Below the pieces are notes generated by a model. That model was given only the letters and a program-made list of their open reading frames with translations, was not told where the DNA came from and searched no databases. This document shows positions 43,888 through 51,722 of a stretch of 64,000 nt of DNA, one piece after another. This stretch comes from Microbacterium kyungheense (GTDB lineage Bacteria > Actinomycetota > Actinomycetes > Actinomycetales > Microbacteriaceae), in contig NZ_VFPE01000008.1 in NCBI RefSeq assembly GCF_006783905.1, positions 62,001 through 126,000 of the forward strand. Direction: 5' to 3'. Both the position numbers and the translations under genes were made by a program. Positions within the stretch are counted from its first letter, which is position 1; each line of letters opens with the position of its first letter.

Positions 43888-44005
43888 GGATGCCGCGATC
43901 CGAGGCATCCCGGCAGTTGTTAACAGATCTGTTAACAGCTGTGAATTACACCCGTGTCATTCTCCCCAGGCTGTGGATGAACCTGTGGATAACTCCTGGG
44001 GATAA
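43888..44005. promoter_or_regulatory. AT-richer island with large palindrome and DnaA-box-like repeats
   Basis: Convergent gap between crgA and the rhomboid gene. It holds a GGATGCC/GGCATCC hairpin (43888-43910), a perfect 18-bp palindrome GTTAACAGATCTGTTAAC (43919-43936), and three DnaA-box-like nonamers on the same strand: TGTGGATGA (43972-43980), TGTGGATAA (43984-43992, exact consensus) and TGGGGATAA (43997-44005). The region is visibly more AT-rich than its surroundings. Function unknown. Confidence 0.6.
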
Positions 44006-44902
44006 TCAGGCGGCGAGCACCAGGGCGGGGAAGAGGACCGGTACGAACAGCAGTGCCACGAGCACCGCACCGACCGCGATGAGCAGTCCGGTCTGCAGTC
44101 CGCGCTGCCGTACGGCGCGTGTGCGGGTGAAGATGAACGCCACCAGCAGGCCAGTCACCAGACCGCCCACGTGCGCCTGCCACGACACGTTCATGCCCGG
44201 GACGAAGCCGATCACGAGGTTGATGCCGATCACCAGCGCGATCCCTGCGATGTTCGCGCCGAGGTGCCGGCCGATGATCAGCAGCGCTCCGAACAGACCG
44301 AAGATCGCACCCGAGGCCCCGACGACCGGCGTGGCGAACGAGAGCAGCGTGACCGCGACCGAGCCGCCGAGCGCGCACAGCACGTACAGCGTGAGGAACC
44401 GGATGCGGCCGAGCAGCGGCTCGAGCGTCCGTCCGATCATGAAGAGCGCGAGCATGTTCAGCGCGAGGTGCCAGAAGCTCGAGTGCACCAGGGCACCGGT
44501 CAGCAGCCGCCACGGCTCGAACATGCCGGTGAGCCCGGGGTAGAGCATGGGCGCGTAGAACAGGAGGGCGTTCTCGACGGTCCTGCCGAACCCCGGGATC
44601 AGCTGCAGCAGATAGACGAACGCGGTGACGCCGATGATGGCGTACGTCACGACCGGCCGGCCGTCGGCCACGACGGATGCCGCCCGCGGGCGTGACCACC
44701 GGCGCTCCGCCTTGCGCTGGGCAGGCGACTGCCCCTTCTGCTGATCGCGCAGGCACTCCGGGCAGATCACACCGACCGCGGCCGGCGTCTGGCATTCGGG
44801 GCAGATCGTGCGCAGGCATCGCTGACAGAGCACGAAGCTCTGGCGATCAGGATGCCGGTAGCAGAAGTTCTCGGCGTTGCCGCGGAAGTCGTCGGTGGTC
44901 AC
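44006..44902 (-). CDS. Rhomboid-family intramembrane serine protease with N-terminal zinc finger
   Basis: 298 residues from GTG 44902. Residues 14-50 form a B-box-like zinc ribbon (CYRHPDR, CQRC, CPEC, CPEC). Then six or seven helices carry the rhomboid set: WHLALNMLALFMIGRTLEP, catalytic Ser in VVGASGAIFGLFGALL and His in SWQAHVGGLVTGLLVA. Cleaves membrane-protein substrates in the bilayer; the target is unknown. Begins 11 nt after the cyclophilin gene and is likely co-transcribed. Confidence 0.93.
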   Translation of the reverse strand: MTTDDFRGNAENFCYRHPDRQSFVLCQRCLRTICPECQTPAAVGVICPECLRDQQKGQSPAQRKAERRWSRPRAASVVADGRPVVTYAIIGVTAFVYLLQLIPGFGRTVENALLFYAPMLYPGLTGMFEPWRLLTGALVHSSFWHLALNMLALFMIGRTLEPLLGRIRFLTLYVLCALGGSVAVTLLSFATPVVGASGAIFGLFGALLIIGRHLGANIAGIALVIGINLVIGFVPGMNVSWQAHVGGLVTGLLVAFIFTRTRAVRQRGLQTGLLIAVGAVLVALLFVPVLFPALVLAA

Positions 44903-44913
44903 GCGGGCCGCGC

Positions 44914-45486
44914 TCAGACCGCGGCGATGTCGATCGACTCGATGACCACCGGCTCGACCGGACGGTCGCCCGCAGCCGTCGGCACGTCGGCGATGGTGTC
45001 GACCACGGCCTTGGACGCGTCATCGACGACCTCGCCGAAGATCGTGTGCTTGCCCTGCAGCCACTCCGGTCCGCGGCCGCCCTGACCGGGGACCGTGATG
45101 AAGAACTGCGAGCCGTTGGTGCCCTCGGCCTGGCCGGTGATGGCGTTGCGGCGCAGTCCGGCGTTGGCCATCGCGAGCTTGTACGGCTCGGTGAAGGTCA
45201 GCTCGCCCGAGATCTCGTCGTTGAAGTTGTAGCCGGGTCCGCCCACGCCCTGGCCGAGCGGGTCGCCGCCCTGGATCATGAAGCCCGAGATGATGCGGTG
45301 GAAGATGACGTCCTTGTACAGGGGACCCTCGCCGGGCTTGCCGGTGGCGGGGTGGGTCCACGCCTGCGACCCGTCGGAGAGGCCGATGAAGTTCTGCACC
45401 GTGCGCGGCGCCTGGTCGCCGAACAGGTTGACGACGATGTCGCCGTAGTTGGTGTGGATCGTTGCGACTGCGGTGTGAAGCGGCAT
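44914..45486 (-). CDS. ppiA: Peptidyl-prolyl cis-trans isomerase, cyclophilin type
   Basis: 190 residues, single cyclophilin domain. FHRIISGFMIQGGDPLGQGVGGPGY holds the catalytic Arg, Phe and Gln; NGSQFFIT and HTIFGEVV are also present. No signal peptide, so a cytoplasmic foldase like mycobacterial PpiA. First gene of a unit with the rhomboid protease. Confidence 0.95.
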   Translation of the reverse strand: MPLHTAVATIHTNYGDIVVNLFGDQAPRTVQNFIGLSDGSQAWTHPATGKPGEGPLYKDVIFHRIISGFMIQGGDPLGQGVGGPGYNFNDEISGELTFTEPYKLAMANAGLRRNAITGQAEGTNGSQFFITVPGQGGRGPEWLQGKHTIFGEVVDDASKAVVDTIADVPTAAGDRPVEPVVIESIDIAAV

Positions 45487-45581
45487 TTTTACATTGTCTC
45501 AGAGTTCCCTGCAACCCCTCCCGTCTCGGCGGCGGTCTGGCAAGATGGGGAGACCGACATCCCCAACAACGGGAGGGCACC

Positions 45582-46154
45582 GTGAGCCTCAGCCGCAAGC
45601 GCAAGAAGGAACTCGAGAAGCTGCAGAAGCAGGCCGGAAACCTGTGGGAGGCGCAGCAGGTGCTGGTCGGCGAGGCCGCCACCGTGGCCCGCGAGGCCGG
45701 CCGCCAGCTGGGCAACTACGGCCGAGAGCGGGTCGCCCCGCAGATGCAGGCCAACTACGACCGGTACGCCGCGCCGTACGTCGACAAGGGCAAGCAGGTC
45801 TTCAACGGCACCGTGATCCCGGCCGCAGGCGCCGTGGTCGGATCGGCGCTGTCGGTGTGGGACGCCGCCAATGAGCAGCGGTCCCGCCTGGCGAGCGGGC
45901 GCGGTTTCGAGCTGCCCGACACCAAGAAGTACGGCAAGAAGGCCGACAAGTACGCCCGCGAGGCGAGCAAGTACCTGTCCGCGCGTGTCGACCGCGTCGC
46001 ACCCCAGAAGCAGGGGATGGGCGCCGGCGGCGTCATCGCCATCATCCTGGGTGTCGCCGCTGCGGTGGGCGTCCTGTACGCCGCATGGCAGACGCTGCGT
46101 GCCGACGACGAGCTCTGGGTCGCCGACGACCCGCTGCGCGCCCCGGATGCCTGA
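45582..46154 (+). CDS. Actinobacterial conserved protein with C-terminal membrane helix
   Basis: 190 residues from GTG 45582 with GGGAGGG 6 nt upstream. A highly basic helical start (SLSRKRKKELEKLQKQAGNLWEAQQ), a long amphipathic region, and one membrane helix near 150-170 (GGVIAIILGVAAAVGVLYAAW) followed by an acidic DDELWVADD tail. Divergent from ppiA, overlapping the YbaK-like gene by 8 nt. No function can be assigned. Confidence 0.8.
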   Translation: MSLSRKRKKELEKLQKQAGNLWEAQQVLVGEAATVAREAGRQLGNYGRERVAPQMQANYDRYAAPYVDKGKQVFNGTVIPAAGAVVGSALSVWDAANEQRSRLASGRGFELPDTKKYGKKADKYAREASKYLSARVDRVAPQKQGMGAGGVIAIILGVAAAVGVLYAAWQTLRADDELWVADDPLRAPDA

Positions 46155-46626
46155 ACCGGAGGGCATCGCACGCGTCAGGAAGGCGGCATCCGATCGCGGT
46201 CTTGAGATCGAGATCACGCAGCGGCCTGCCGCGAACAGCCTCAACGAGGCCGCAGAGATCCTCGGGATCGACCCGTCGGGGATCGTGAAGACCCTGGTGG
46301 TCAAGCGCTCGGACGACACGTACCTGTTCGCGCTCATCCCGGGGGACCGGGCGATCTCGTGGCCGAAGCTGCGCGCCGTCGTCGGCGTGAACAAGCTGCA
46401 GCTGCCCGATCAGGAGCGCGCGCTGGCCGCCACCGGCTATGAGCGCGGCACCATCGTCCCGGTCGGCAGCACGAACGACTGGCCGGTCTACGCGGATGCC
46501 GACATCACCGGTCGACGGGTCGCGATGGGCGCGGGCGCGCACGGGTACAGCATGTTCGTCGAGGCGGACGACCTCATCGCCGCGTACGGCGCGACCGTCG
46601 CCGACATCTCGCAGCCGCTGGGCTGA
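46147..46626 (+). CDS. YbaK/EbsC-type aminoacyl-tRNA deacylase
   Basis: 159 residues with the YbaK/ProX fold: AAEILGIDPSGIVKTLVVKRSDDTYLFALIPGDRAISWPKL has the conserved Lys of the IVKTLV strand, and MGAGAHGYSMFVEADDL ends the family domain. These enzymes hydrolyse mischarged aminoacyl-tRNA in trans (for example Cys-tRNA-Pro). The ATG at 46147 lies inside the preceding gene, so the two are coupled. Confidence 0.88.
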   Translation: MPEPEGIARVRKAASDRGLEIEITQRPAANSLNEAAEILGIDPSGIVKTLVVKRSDDTYLFALIPGDRAISWPKLRAVVGVNKLQLPDQERALAATGYERGTIVPVGSTNDWPVYADADITGRRVAMGAGAHGYSMFVEADDLIAAYGATVADISQPLG

Positions 46627-46639
46627 TCGGCCGGACCCT

Positions 46640-47077
46640 TCACGGCGTCGGGATCACGACGCCGGCGAGCTCGAGGGCGATGTCGACGAGCTTCACCCGC
46701 TGGAGCCCGTGCACGTCGCGGAGGGGGAACCACTCGGCGCGGTCGGTCGAGCCGTCGGTCTCGTTGCGCAGGCGCCCGCCGGTGATGCGGGCGCGGTAGA
46801 CGATCCGCAGGGTGTGCAGGGGCTCGGTGACCCCGGGGGTCAGCCGGCGTCCCGCGGGGATGACGCGGGAATGGATGCCGAGCAGCTCGCCCACCGCGAC
46901 GCGATAGCCGGTCTCTTCCCGGACCTCGCGGCTGGCCGCACGCTCGGGATCCTCGCCGGGCTCCAGTCCGCCTCCGGGCATGGTCCACGCAGCGCGGCGT
47001 CCTTCGTTCCAGTGCGCCAGCAGCACCCGGTCATCCTCGTCCAGGATGACCGCGTACGCCGCGACGCGCAGGTCCAT
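46640..47077 (-). CDS. Nudix hydrolase
   Basis: 145 residues. Nudix box GGGLEPGEDPERAASREVREETGY (about 35-58) matches GX5EX7REUXEEXGU. It hydrolyses a nucleoside diphosphate linked to another moiety; substrate unknown. TAGGGT lies 5 nt before the ATG, suggesting a leaderless mRNA. Divergent from the AraC-family gene. Confidence 0.9.
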   Translation of the reverse strand: MDLRVAAYAVILDEDDRVLLAHWNEGRRAAWTMPGGGLEPGEDPERAASREVREETGYRVAVGELLGIHSRVIPAGRRLTPGVTEPLHTLRIVYRARITGGRLRNETDGSTDRAEWFPLRDVHGLQRVKLVDIALELAGVVIPTP

Positions 47078-47161
47078 GCTTCACCCTAATGCGCCACCCG
47101 CCTGTGTGAGAACGGTGCCCGCGCGAGGAATACCGCGTCGGGACGGACGGTTCGTCACCCT

Positions 47162-48049
47162 ATGGATCCGACCGGGCATGCGCGCGGCCACAGCCGCGCG
47201 GTCGCCGACGACGACGCCCTCGAGCGGCTGCTCGCCGCGGTGGACGTCCGCATCCGCCGCCAGCGCCGGTTCCACCTGCATGACGGCCAGCCGGTCGTGC
47301 TCGACCCGGGCGCGATCACCTACGCGTACGTCCTGTCGGGCGAGGTCCGCACGCGCCTCACGGTGGGTGCGCCGGGATCGGTGGCCGCAGGCGACATCCT
47401 GCTCACCAGCGGCCGCGCCCAGGGAACCCTGACGGCGCACGGACCTGTCAGCCTGCTGCTGGCAGAGCTGGACCTCGTCGACGAGGTCGCGCATCTGGCG
47501 AGCCTCCTGCCCGACGCGGCCGTCGTGTACGCGTTCGCTGACCAGGAGCCGGCGGCCGCGGCCATGCTGCCCTACATGGGCGTCGACGCCGACGACGAGC
47601 TCATCACCCGCGGCGGCGACCTCGCGGTGTGCCGCATGATGGCGGCGACCGTGCTGATCTCGGCGATCCGCGCGTGGGCCGCGGGCGGCTGTGCCCCCGA
47701 CGGCTGGCCCGCGGCCGCGGGCGACCCGTTCCTCGACCGGGTGATCGCGGCGATCCACGCCGACCCCGGTCGTGAGTGGACCGTCGACGCACTGGCCGCG
47801 CTCGGTGCGATGTCGCGCTCCGTGTTCGCGGAGCGCTTCCGCGTCCGCTTCGGCCGGTCGCCCGCCGGCTACGTGACGTCCGTGCGGATGCGCGCGGCGC
47901 AGGAGCTGCTGTCGCGCGGCCTGGGCGTCAGCACCGTGTCGCGCGAACTCGGCTACGCCTCGGACGAGGGCTTCAGCCGCGCATTCCGCCGCAGCGTGGG
48001 CACGACGCCGTCGGCGTGGCGTTCGACGCATCAGCCGGTGTCGGCCTGA
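47162..48049 (+). CDS. AraC-family regulator with cupin sensor domain
   Basis: 295 residues. N-terminal AraC-binding-type cupin domain (about 25-170, with GDILLTSGRAQGTLTAHGP) and a C-terminal pair of helix-turn-helix motifs (about 195-290): LAALGAMSRSVFAERFRVRFGRSPAGYVTSVRM and VSRELGYASDEGFSRAFRRSVGTTPSAWR. The convergent MFS transporter shares no promoter with it. The Cys-free cupin resembles the RclR/YqhC-type group. Confidence 0.88.
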   Translation: MDPTGHARGHSRAVADDDALERLLAAVDVRIRRQRRFHLHDGQPVVLDPGAITYAYVLSGEVRTRLTVGAPGSVAAGDILLTSGRAQGTLTAHGPVSLLLAELDLVDEVAHLASLLPDAAVVYAFADQEPAAAAMLPYMGVDADDELITRGGDLAVCRMMAATVLISAIRAWAAGGCAPDGWPAAAGDPFLDRVIAAIHADPGREWTVDALAALGAMSRSVFAERFRVRFGRSPAGYVTSVRMRAAQELLSRGLGVSTVSRELGYASDEGFSRAFRRSVGTTPSAWRSTHQPVSA

Positions 48050-48057
48050 CGCAGGGT

Positions 48058-48087
48058 GGATGCCGGCGGCAGGCGCCGCCGGCATCC
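48058..48087. terminator. Bidirectional terminator built from GGATGCC/GGCATCC
   Basis: GGATGCCGGCGGC and GCCGCCGGCATCC form a perfect 13-bp stem with an AGGC loop between the convergent AraC-type and MFS genes. It is symmetric enough to act on both transcripts. Confidence 0.75.
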
Positions 48088-48092
48088 TTCGA

Positions 48093-49298
48093 CTATGCGC
48101 GAGCGCTCGCGCGGTTCGAGAGCCCGAACAGCACGGCGCCCAGCACCAGGATCACGGCTCCCGTGAGGTACACCGTCACGATTCCCAGGCCGTCGACCAG
48201 CAGCCCGCCGACCCCCGCGGCCAGCATGATCGCCGCCTGGAAGCCGACCACGACGATGCTGCCGCCCGCCTCGAGCCGATCCGGCATGCGGTGCCCCACC
48301 CACGTGTTCACGATGAGCAGCCACGAGGCGAAGAAGAAGCCCCACGCGAACGCCGCGACGCCGACGAGCACGGGTGCACCCGAGGCCACGATGACGGCGA
48401 GCGTCATGAGCGCCATCACGAGCGGCGAGACGACGGCGAACACCCGGTAGGTGCGGTCGATGATCATGCCGATGAGGATGTTGCCCACGAACCCGCCGAC
48501 GCCGAACACCGCCAGCAGGACGATCACGGCCGTCGCGTCGATCTGCTGCCCGGCATCGTGCACGCGATCGAGCGCGATGCGGATGTAGGTGAAGGCGAGG
48601 AAGTGGCCGAGCACCACGAGCACGTGGCCGGCGACGCCGAGTCCGATGCCCGGCAGCTTCAGTGTGCCGACGAGGGTCGACAGCGACGCCGAAGCCTCGG
48701 CAGGGACCGACGGGAGCAGGATGCGCAGCAGCACGGCCAGCACCGCGGTCGCGGCGGCGGCGAACACGAACACCGCCCGCCAGTCCAGCACCTCGCTGAG
48801 CATCACGCCGATGGGCACTCCGGCCACGGTCGCCAGCGACGTGCCCGCCGAGGTGAACATCACCGCGCGTCCGAGGCGCTCTGGTCCGGCGATGCGCGCC
48901 GCGACGGTGATCGACATCGCCCAGAAGCCTGACAGCGCGGCGCCCAGCAGCACCCGGCCGACGAGCAGCAGGGGAAGGCTGGGGGCGACGGCGACGATCG
49001 CGTTCGACACCGTCGCGCCGATCGCCATCCACACCAGCAGCGACCGCCGGTCCAGTCTCGGCAGCGCCAGCCCGATCGTCGGCGCCACGATGAGTCCCGC
49101 CAGGGCGGTGACCGCGACCATCTGGCCCGCCTGACCGGGCGTCACGCCGACATCGGCCGCGATCTCGGTGAGCACGCCGCCCGGCAGGAACTCCGCCGTC
49201 ACGAGCAGGAAGCTCATGGCCATCATCGCAATGAGGGCGCCGTAGCGCAGGCGCGGCAGCGCCGGGGAGGTCACGGGAATCGTGGCAGTGGTCGTCAT
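48093..49298 (-). CDS. MFS transporter, arabinose-efflux (AraJ/DHA1) type
   Basis: 401 residues, about twelve membrane helices. FLPGGVLTEIAADVGVTPGQAGQMV and the motif A-like IGLALPRLDRRSL after helix 2, then motif C-like GTSLATVAGVPIGVMLSE in helix 5 that marks drug/H+ antiporters. Probably exports a drug or sugar analogue. Its start lies about 120 nt from attL of the integrated element, so the element inserted just upstream of its promoter region. Confidence 0.85.
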   Translation of the reverse strand: MTTTATIPVTSPALPRLRYGALIAMMAMSFLLVTAEFLPGGVLTEIAADVGVTPGQAGQMVAVTALAGLIVAPTIGLALPRLDRRSLLVWMAIGATVSNAIVAVAPSLPLLLVGRVLLGAALSGFWAMSITVAARIAGPERLGRAVMFTSAGTSLATVAGVPIGVMLSEVLDWRAVFVFAAAATAVLAVLLRILLPSVPAEASASLSTLVGTLKLPGIGLGVAGHVLVVLGHFLAFTYIRIALDRVHDAGQQIDATAVIVLLAVFGVGGFVGNILIGMIIDRTYRVFAVVSPLVMALMTLAVIVASGAPVLVGVAAFAWGFFFASWLLIVNTWVGHRMPDRLEAGGSIVVVGFQAAIMLAAGVGGLLVDGLGIVTVYLTGAVILVLGAVLFGLSNRASARA

Positions 49299-49417
49299 GG
49301 TTCCAGCCTCGTGCGAGAGCGGCCGGGCCACCCGACCGTGCGTCCGCGGCATCCGATCGATCGTCCGGACGCTTCGCAGCAAGAAGAATGCGACCCCCGT
49401 GACGGAAGTCGCATGTC

Positions 49418-49470
49418 TGTGGAGCCTAGGAGATTCGAACTCCTGACATCCTGCTTGCAAAGCAGGCGCT
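49418..49470. repeat. attL: 53-bp copy of the tRNA-Ala 3' end
   Basis: Identical over 53 bp to 56035-56087. It includes the anticodon and T arms of tRNA-Ala but not the D arm or 5' acceptor strand, so it is not a functional tRNA. It marks the far end of the integrated element. Confidence 0.95.
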
Positions 49471-49551
49471 ATGGCTCATCCGCAGGCCCGGGATGCCGCA
49501 GAATTACGGGGATCTTGGGCCTCGGTCATGTCGGTTGATACCGCCCAGTTG

Positions 49552-49590
49552 TGGCACGTTGTGCCCCCTAGTGGCACGACTCTGGCACGA
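49552..49590. promoter_or_regulatory. Left-arm integrase binding repeats
   Basis: TGGCACGA at 49572-49579 and 49583-49590 (11 bp apart) plus a one-mismatch copy TGGCACGT at 49552-49559. The same paired arrangement occurs at the right end of the element. Spacing and location about 80-120 bp inside attL fit arm-type sites of a tyrosine integrase. The 138 bases between attL and the first gene contain nothing else recognisable. Confidence 0.7.
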
Positions 49591-49608
49591 GGCGATGCGA
49601 CCGTCCTG

Positions 49609-49827
49609 TCAGACCAGAGCGGCGTCGAAGTAACGCGAGTGAGTCCGACGCAGAGTCTCCTCAGAGTCGCTGTTCAGCGAGACCACCTCGACATCGGGGT
49701 CAACGTTCTCGTTCTCAACACGGAGGCGCTCGCGAAGCGCATCCCTGGCCCCCTGTGGGCCGCTGAACTCTTCGAGTCGTTCGAGCCGACCAGACTTGCG
49801 GTGATAGACGAGGAGGAATCCCGACAC
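49609..49827 (-). CDS. 72-residue protein coupled to the alarmone synthetase-like gene (possible antitoxin)
   Basis: GTG start at 49827, one base after the TAG stop of the RelA/SpoT-like gene, so translation is probably coupled. 72 residues: a beta-rich start (FLLVYHRKSGRLERLEEF), a basic helix (GARDALRERLRVE) and an acidic stretch (DPDVEVVSLNSDSEE). No family recognised. Position directly after a synthetase-only RSH gene suggests an antitoxin or effector partner; this is inference. It could also be an unrelated small element gene. Confidence 0.65.
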   Translation of the reverse strand: MSGFLLVYHRKSGRLERLEEFSGPQGARDALRERLRVENENVDPDVEVVSLNSDSEETLRRTHSRYFDAALV

Positions 49828-49828
49828 C

Positions 49829-50662
49829 CTATGACCCCGGCTTTCTGATGTCTTGAAGCAACGAAGTAATCCGCTCCAGTTGCGACGTTAGCGACAGTGT
49901 AAGCGGTTCTGCTTCACCACGCAGTTGTTCTAGTTTATGTTGTTCCATCTGGAGGCGGGCTGAGTTGCCAAGCCGAGCCAGATCTTCGACCAAGATTTCC
50001 TGCATGATCACTGCGTCGAAGCGTTCCTCGGCTACAGCGATGGTCTCGGTCGAGATCCCACGCATTGCCGTGACGACGCCGTACGCGACCGTGCCTTCTT
50101 CTGGACTCGCGTAGCGGATCTCTCGACCGAGAATGTCAGCCGTGATCTCGTACATATTGGCCCACTGGCCCTGCAAAGCGGTCCGGACTTGAATCTCTGC
50201 GCGCCACGCGATCGTATGGAAGCGCAACTCGATGTGCACGGCCCGGTAGCCGAAGTGATCGTCCCGACGCATATCTTTCACGACAGCGGTCGCGTCATCT
50301 TCGAACAGTCCACAGATCGCTTGAACGACTGCGTCCTGAACACTTGTGCTCATCATGGCCTCGAAACGAACACCAGCGATGTCTCGAATCGTCTGGAGAG
50401 GCGCTTCCGGTGTTCGACGCAACTTGTCCTGGAGGGTGCCAATCGTCTTGACCCTGGAAGTGATCTCCGGTGTCTCCGGACCGAGCAGCGGTGACCAGTC
50501 GATGCGGCTGATCCGATCCTGGATCATCACAGTTAGATCCACGTACCACAGCACGACTTCGTCGTACGTGGGGCACCCGTCCGGGATGGGCGTCCCGTCT
50601 CGTAGCGCGTCACCCAGACGCCGCATCTGGCGGTTACTCCACGGTCGCGTCACGTTTCCCAC
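49829..50662 (-). CDS. RelA/SpoT-domain protein, synthetase-only (toxSAS candidate)
   Basis: 277 residues. The nucleotidyltransferase fold of (p)ppGpp synthetases is intact: SRVKTIGTLQDKLRR (residues 69-83), the metal Asp94 in RDIAGVR, G-loop GYRAVH (138-143) and EIQVRT (156-161) with Glu156. No HD hydrolase, TGS or ACT domain. About 55 N-terminal residues and 85 helical C-terminal residues flank it. Lone synthetases on mobile elements include toxic small alarmone synthetases that make (pp)pApp or pyrophosphorylate tRNA CCA ends, used in phage defence. The housekeeping Rel must be elsewhere. Base composition is lower in GC than the chromosome. Confidence 0.85.
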   Translation of the reverse strand: MGNVTRPWSNRQMRRLGDALRDGTPIPDGCPTYDEVVLWYVDLTVMIQDRISRIDWSPLLGPETPEITSRVKTIGTLQDKLRRTPEAPLQTIRDIAGVRFEAMMSTSVQDAVVQAICGLFEDDATAVVKDMRRDDHFGYRAVHIELRFHTIAWRAEIQVRTALQGQWANMYEITADILGREIRYASPEEGTVAYGVVTAMRGISTETIAVAEERFDAVIMQEILVEDLARLGNSARLQMEQHKLEQLRGEAEPLTLSLTSQLERITSLLQDIRKPGS

Positions 50663-50684
50663 AGTAGGGCCGAGGTCCCTTCCC

Positions 50685-50700
50685 TAGTGATCACTACACT
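50685..50700. promoter_or_regulatory. Palindrome overlapping the HIRAN gene promoter
   Basis: TAGTGATCACTA (50685-50696), a perfect 12-bp palindrome, overlaps TACACT (50695-50700), a plausible -10 box for the HIRAN gene. It lies 22 bp from the start of the divergent RelA/SpoT-like gene and could control both. Confidence 0.5.
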
Positions 50701-50744
50701 CGGCTCGTGGGGTCAACCTCCATCCCCCCCAACGAGAGGCACCA

Positions 50745-51662
50745 ATGGCCGGTGGGTTCCTGTCCAAACTGTTCGGCGGCGACAAGACGAAGATGGAGCC
50801 CACACCCGCTCCGCGCGCCCAGCCCTCATCACCAGCATCCGCTCCTGGGCGCGAGGTCCCGATCGGCTTCGGGGAGGATCTCGAAGTCTCCGGAGAGGCC
50901 TACTACCGCGACGGCATCGGCAAGATCTTCCGGAGCCTCGGACGCCCCGAGGGTGGTGTGACGATGCAAACCGCGTGGCTCATCCCCGAGCCCGACAACA
51001 AGTACGATCCCAACGCCGTCCGTGTCGTCGTCATGGGCGAGCAGGTCGGCCACGTCCCCCAGGAGGTCAGCGCCTCCGTCATGAGGGCTTGCCGGGGAGT
51101 CGGCAGAGGGAACGTCGCCACCGTCCCGGCCCGAGTCTGGGCGCGCAACGATGACGGCACCTGGCGTGGCCGCGTGACCCTGGCGTTCTCCGGGGAGACC
51201 GAGAGCGAGAAGGACTACGCCGCAGAGCGTCAAGAGGCCGACGCCTACTACGCCGAGCGCGAGGCCGAGCAAGCACGCAAGGCCGCAGAGCGTGAGGCTC
51301 GGGAAGCGCACAAGGAAGCGCGCCGGACCGCGGGCGAGGTCGAGGGGCAGTATTGGCCGCTCCTCAAGCCCTCGATCTCCGAACTCAAGCGGCAGAAGCG
51401 GTTCGAGGAGGCCCGAGATCTCCTGGAGCAATGCATCTACGCCGCAGAGCGCGAGAGCGTCGTGACCGGCGAGGTTCCGGATCCGTGGCCGTCCGAGCAG
51501 ATCTCAGTGGTCCTTCGCCGTCTCCGGGACTATCCCCATGAACTCGCATTCCTGGAGCGTTACGTCGCCGCGTGTGGAGATCGGGAGATCCCGGAGAGCG
51601 TGACCATGCGCCTGAGCCGGTCGAGGCTCGCGGTGCAGAACGGGGGAACCCCCGAGGAGTAG
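50745..51662 (+). CDS. HIRAN-domain protein
   Basis: 305 residues. Residues about 40-145 match the HIRAN pattern: EVSGEAYYRDGIGKIF, LIPEPDNKYDPNAVRVVVMGEQVGHVPQEV. HIRAN domains bind DNA 3' ends or damaged DNA and occur with helicases, nucleases or alone. A highly charged coiled coil follows (about 150-200, ERQEADAYYAEREAEQARKAAEREAREAHKEARR), then a helical C-terminal domain. No nuclease or helicase motif is present. Divergent from the RSH gene. In a satellite it may sense phage or damaged DNA (inference). Confidence 0.75.
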   Translation: MAGGFLSKLFGGDKTKMEPTPAPRAQPSSPASAPGREVPIGFGEDLEVSGEAYYRDGIGKIFRSLGRPEGGVTMQTAWLIPEPDNKYDPNAVRVVVMGEQVGHVPQEVSASVMRACRGVGRGNVATVPARVWARNDDGTWRGRVTLAFSGETESEKDYAAERQEADAYYAEREAEQARKAAEREAREAHKEARRTAGEVEGQYWPLLKPSISELKRQKRFEEARDLLEQCIYAAERESVVTGEVPDPWPSEQISVVLRRLRDYPHELAFLERYVAACGDREIPESVTMRLSRSRLAVQNGGTPEE

Positions 51663-51722
51663 CGCCGGCAGTCGAAAGCCCCCGGCATCCGCAGACACAA
51701 GGGCTCTCGATCAGGCAAACGA

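Noticed and set aside
43972..44005. DnaA-box cluster considered as chromosomal oriC
   Set aside because: oriC is expected next to dnaA/dnaN beyond recF at the right edge; here only three boxes lie between crgA and a rhomboid gene.
49418..49470. Second tRNA-Ala gene
   Set aside because: It lacks the 5' acceptor strand and D arm; it is the attL duplicate.
49471..49608. Small gene inside attL-proximal DNA
   Set aside because: Only short frames without ribosome sites; the conserved content is the TGGCACGA repeats.
49829..50662. Housekeeping Rel/RelA enzyme
   Set aside because: It lacks HD, TGS and ACT/RRM domains, is only 277 residues and lies within an integrated element.
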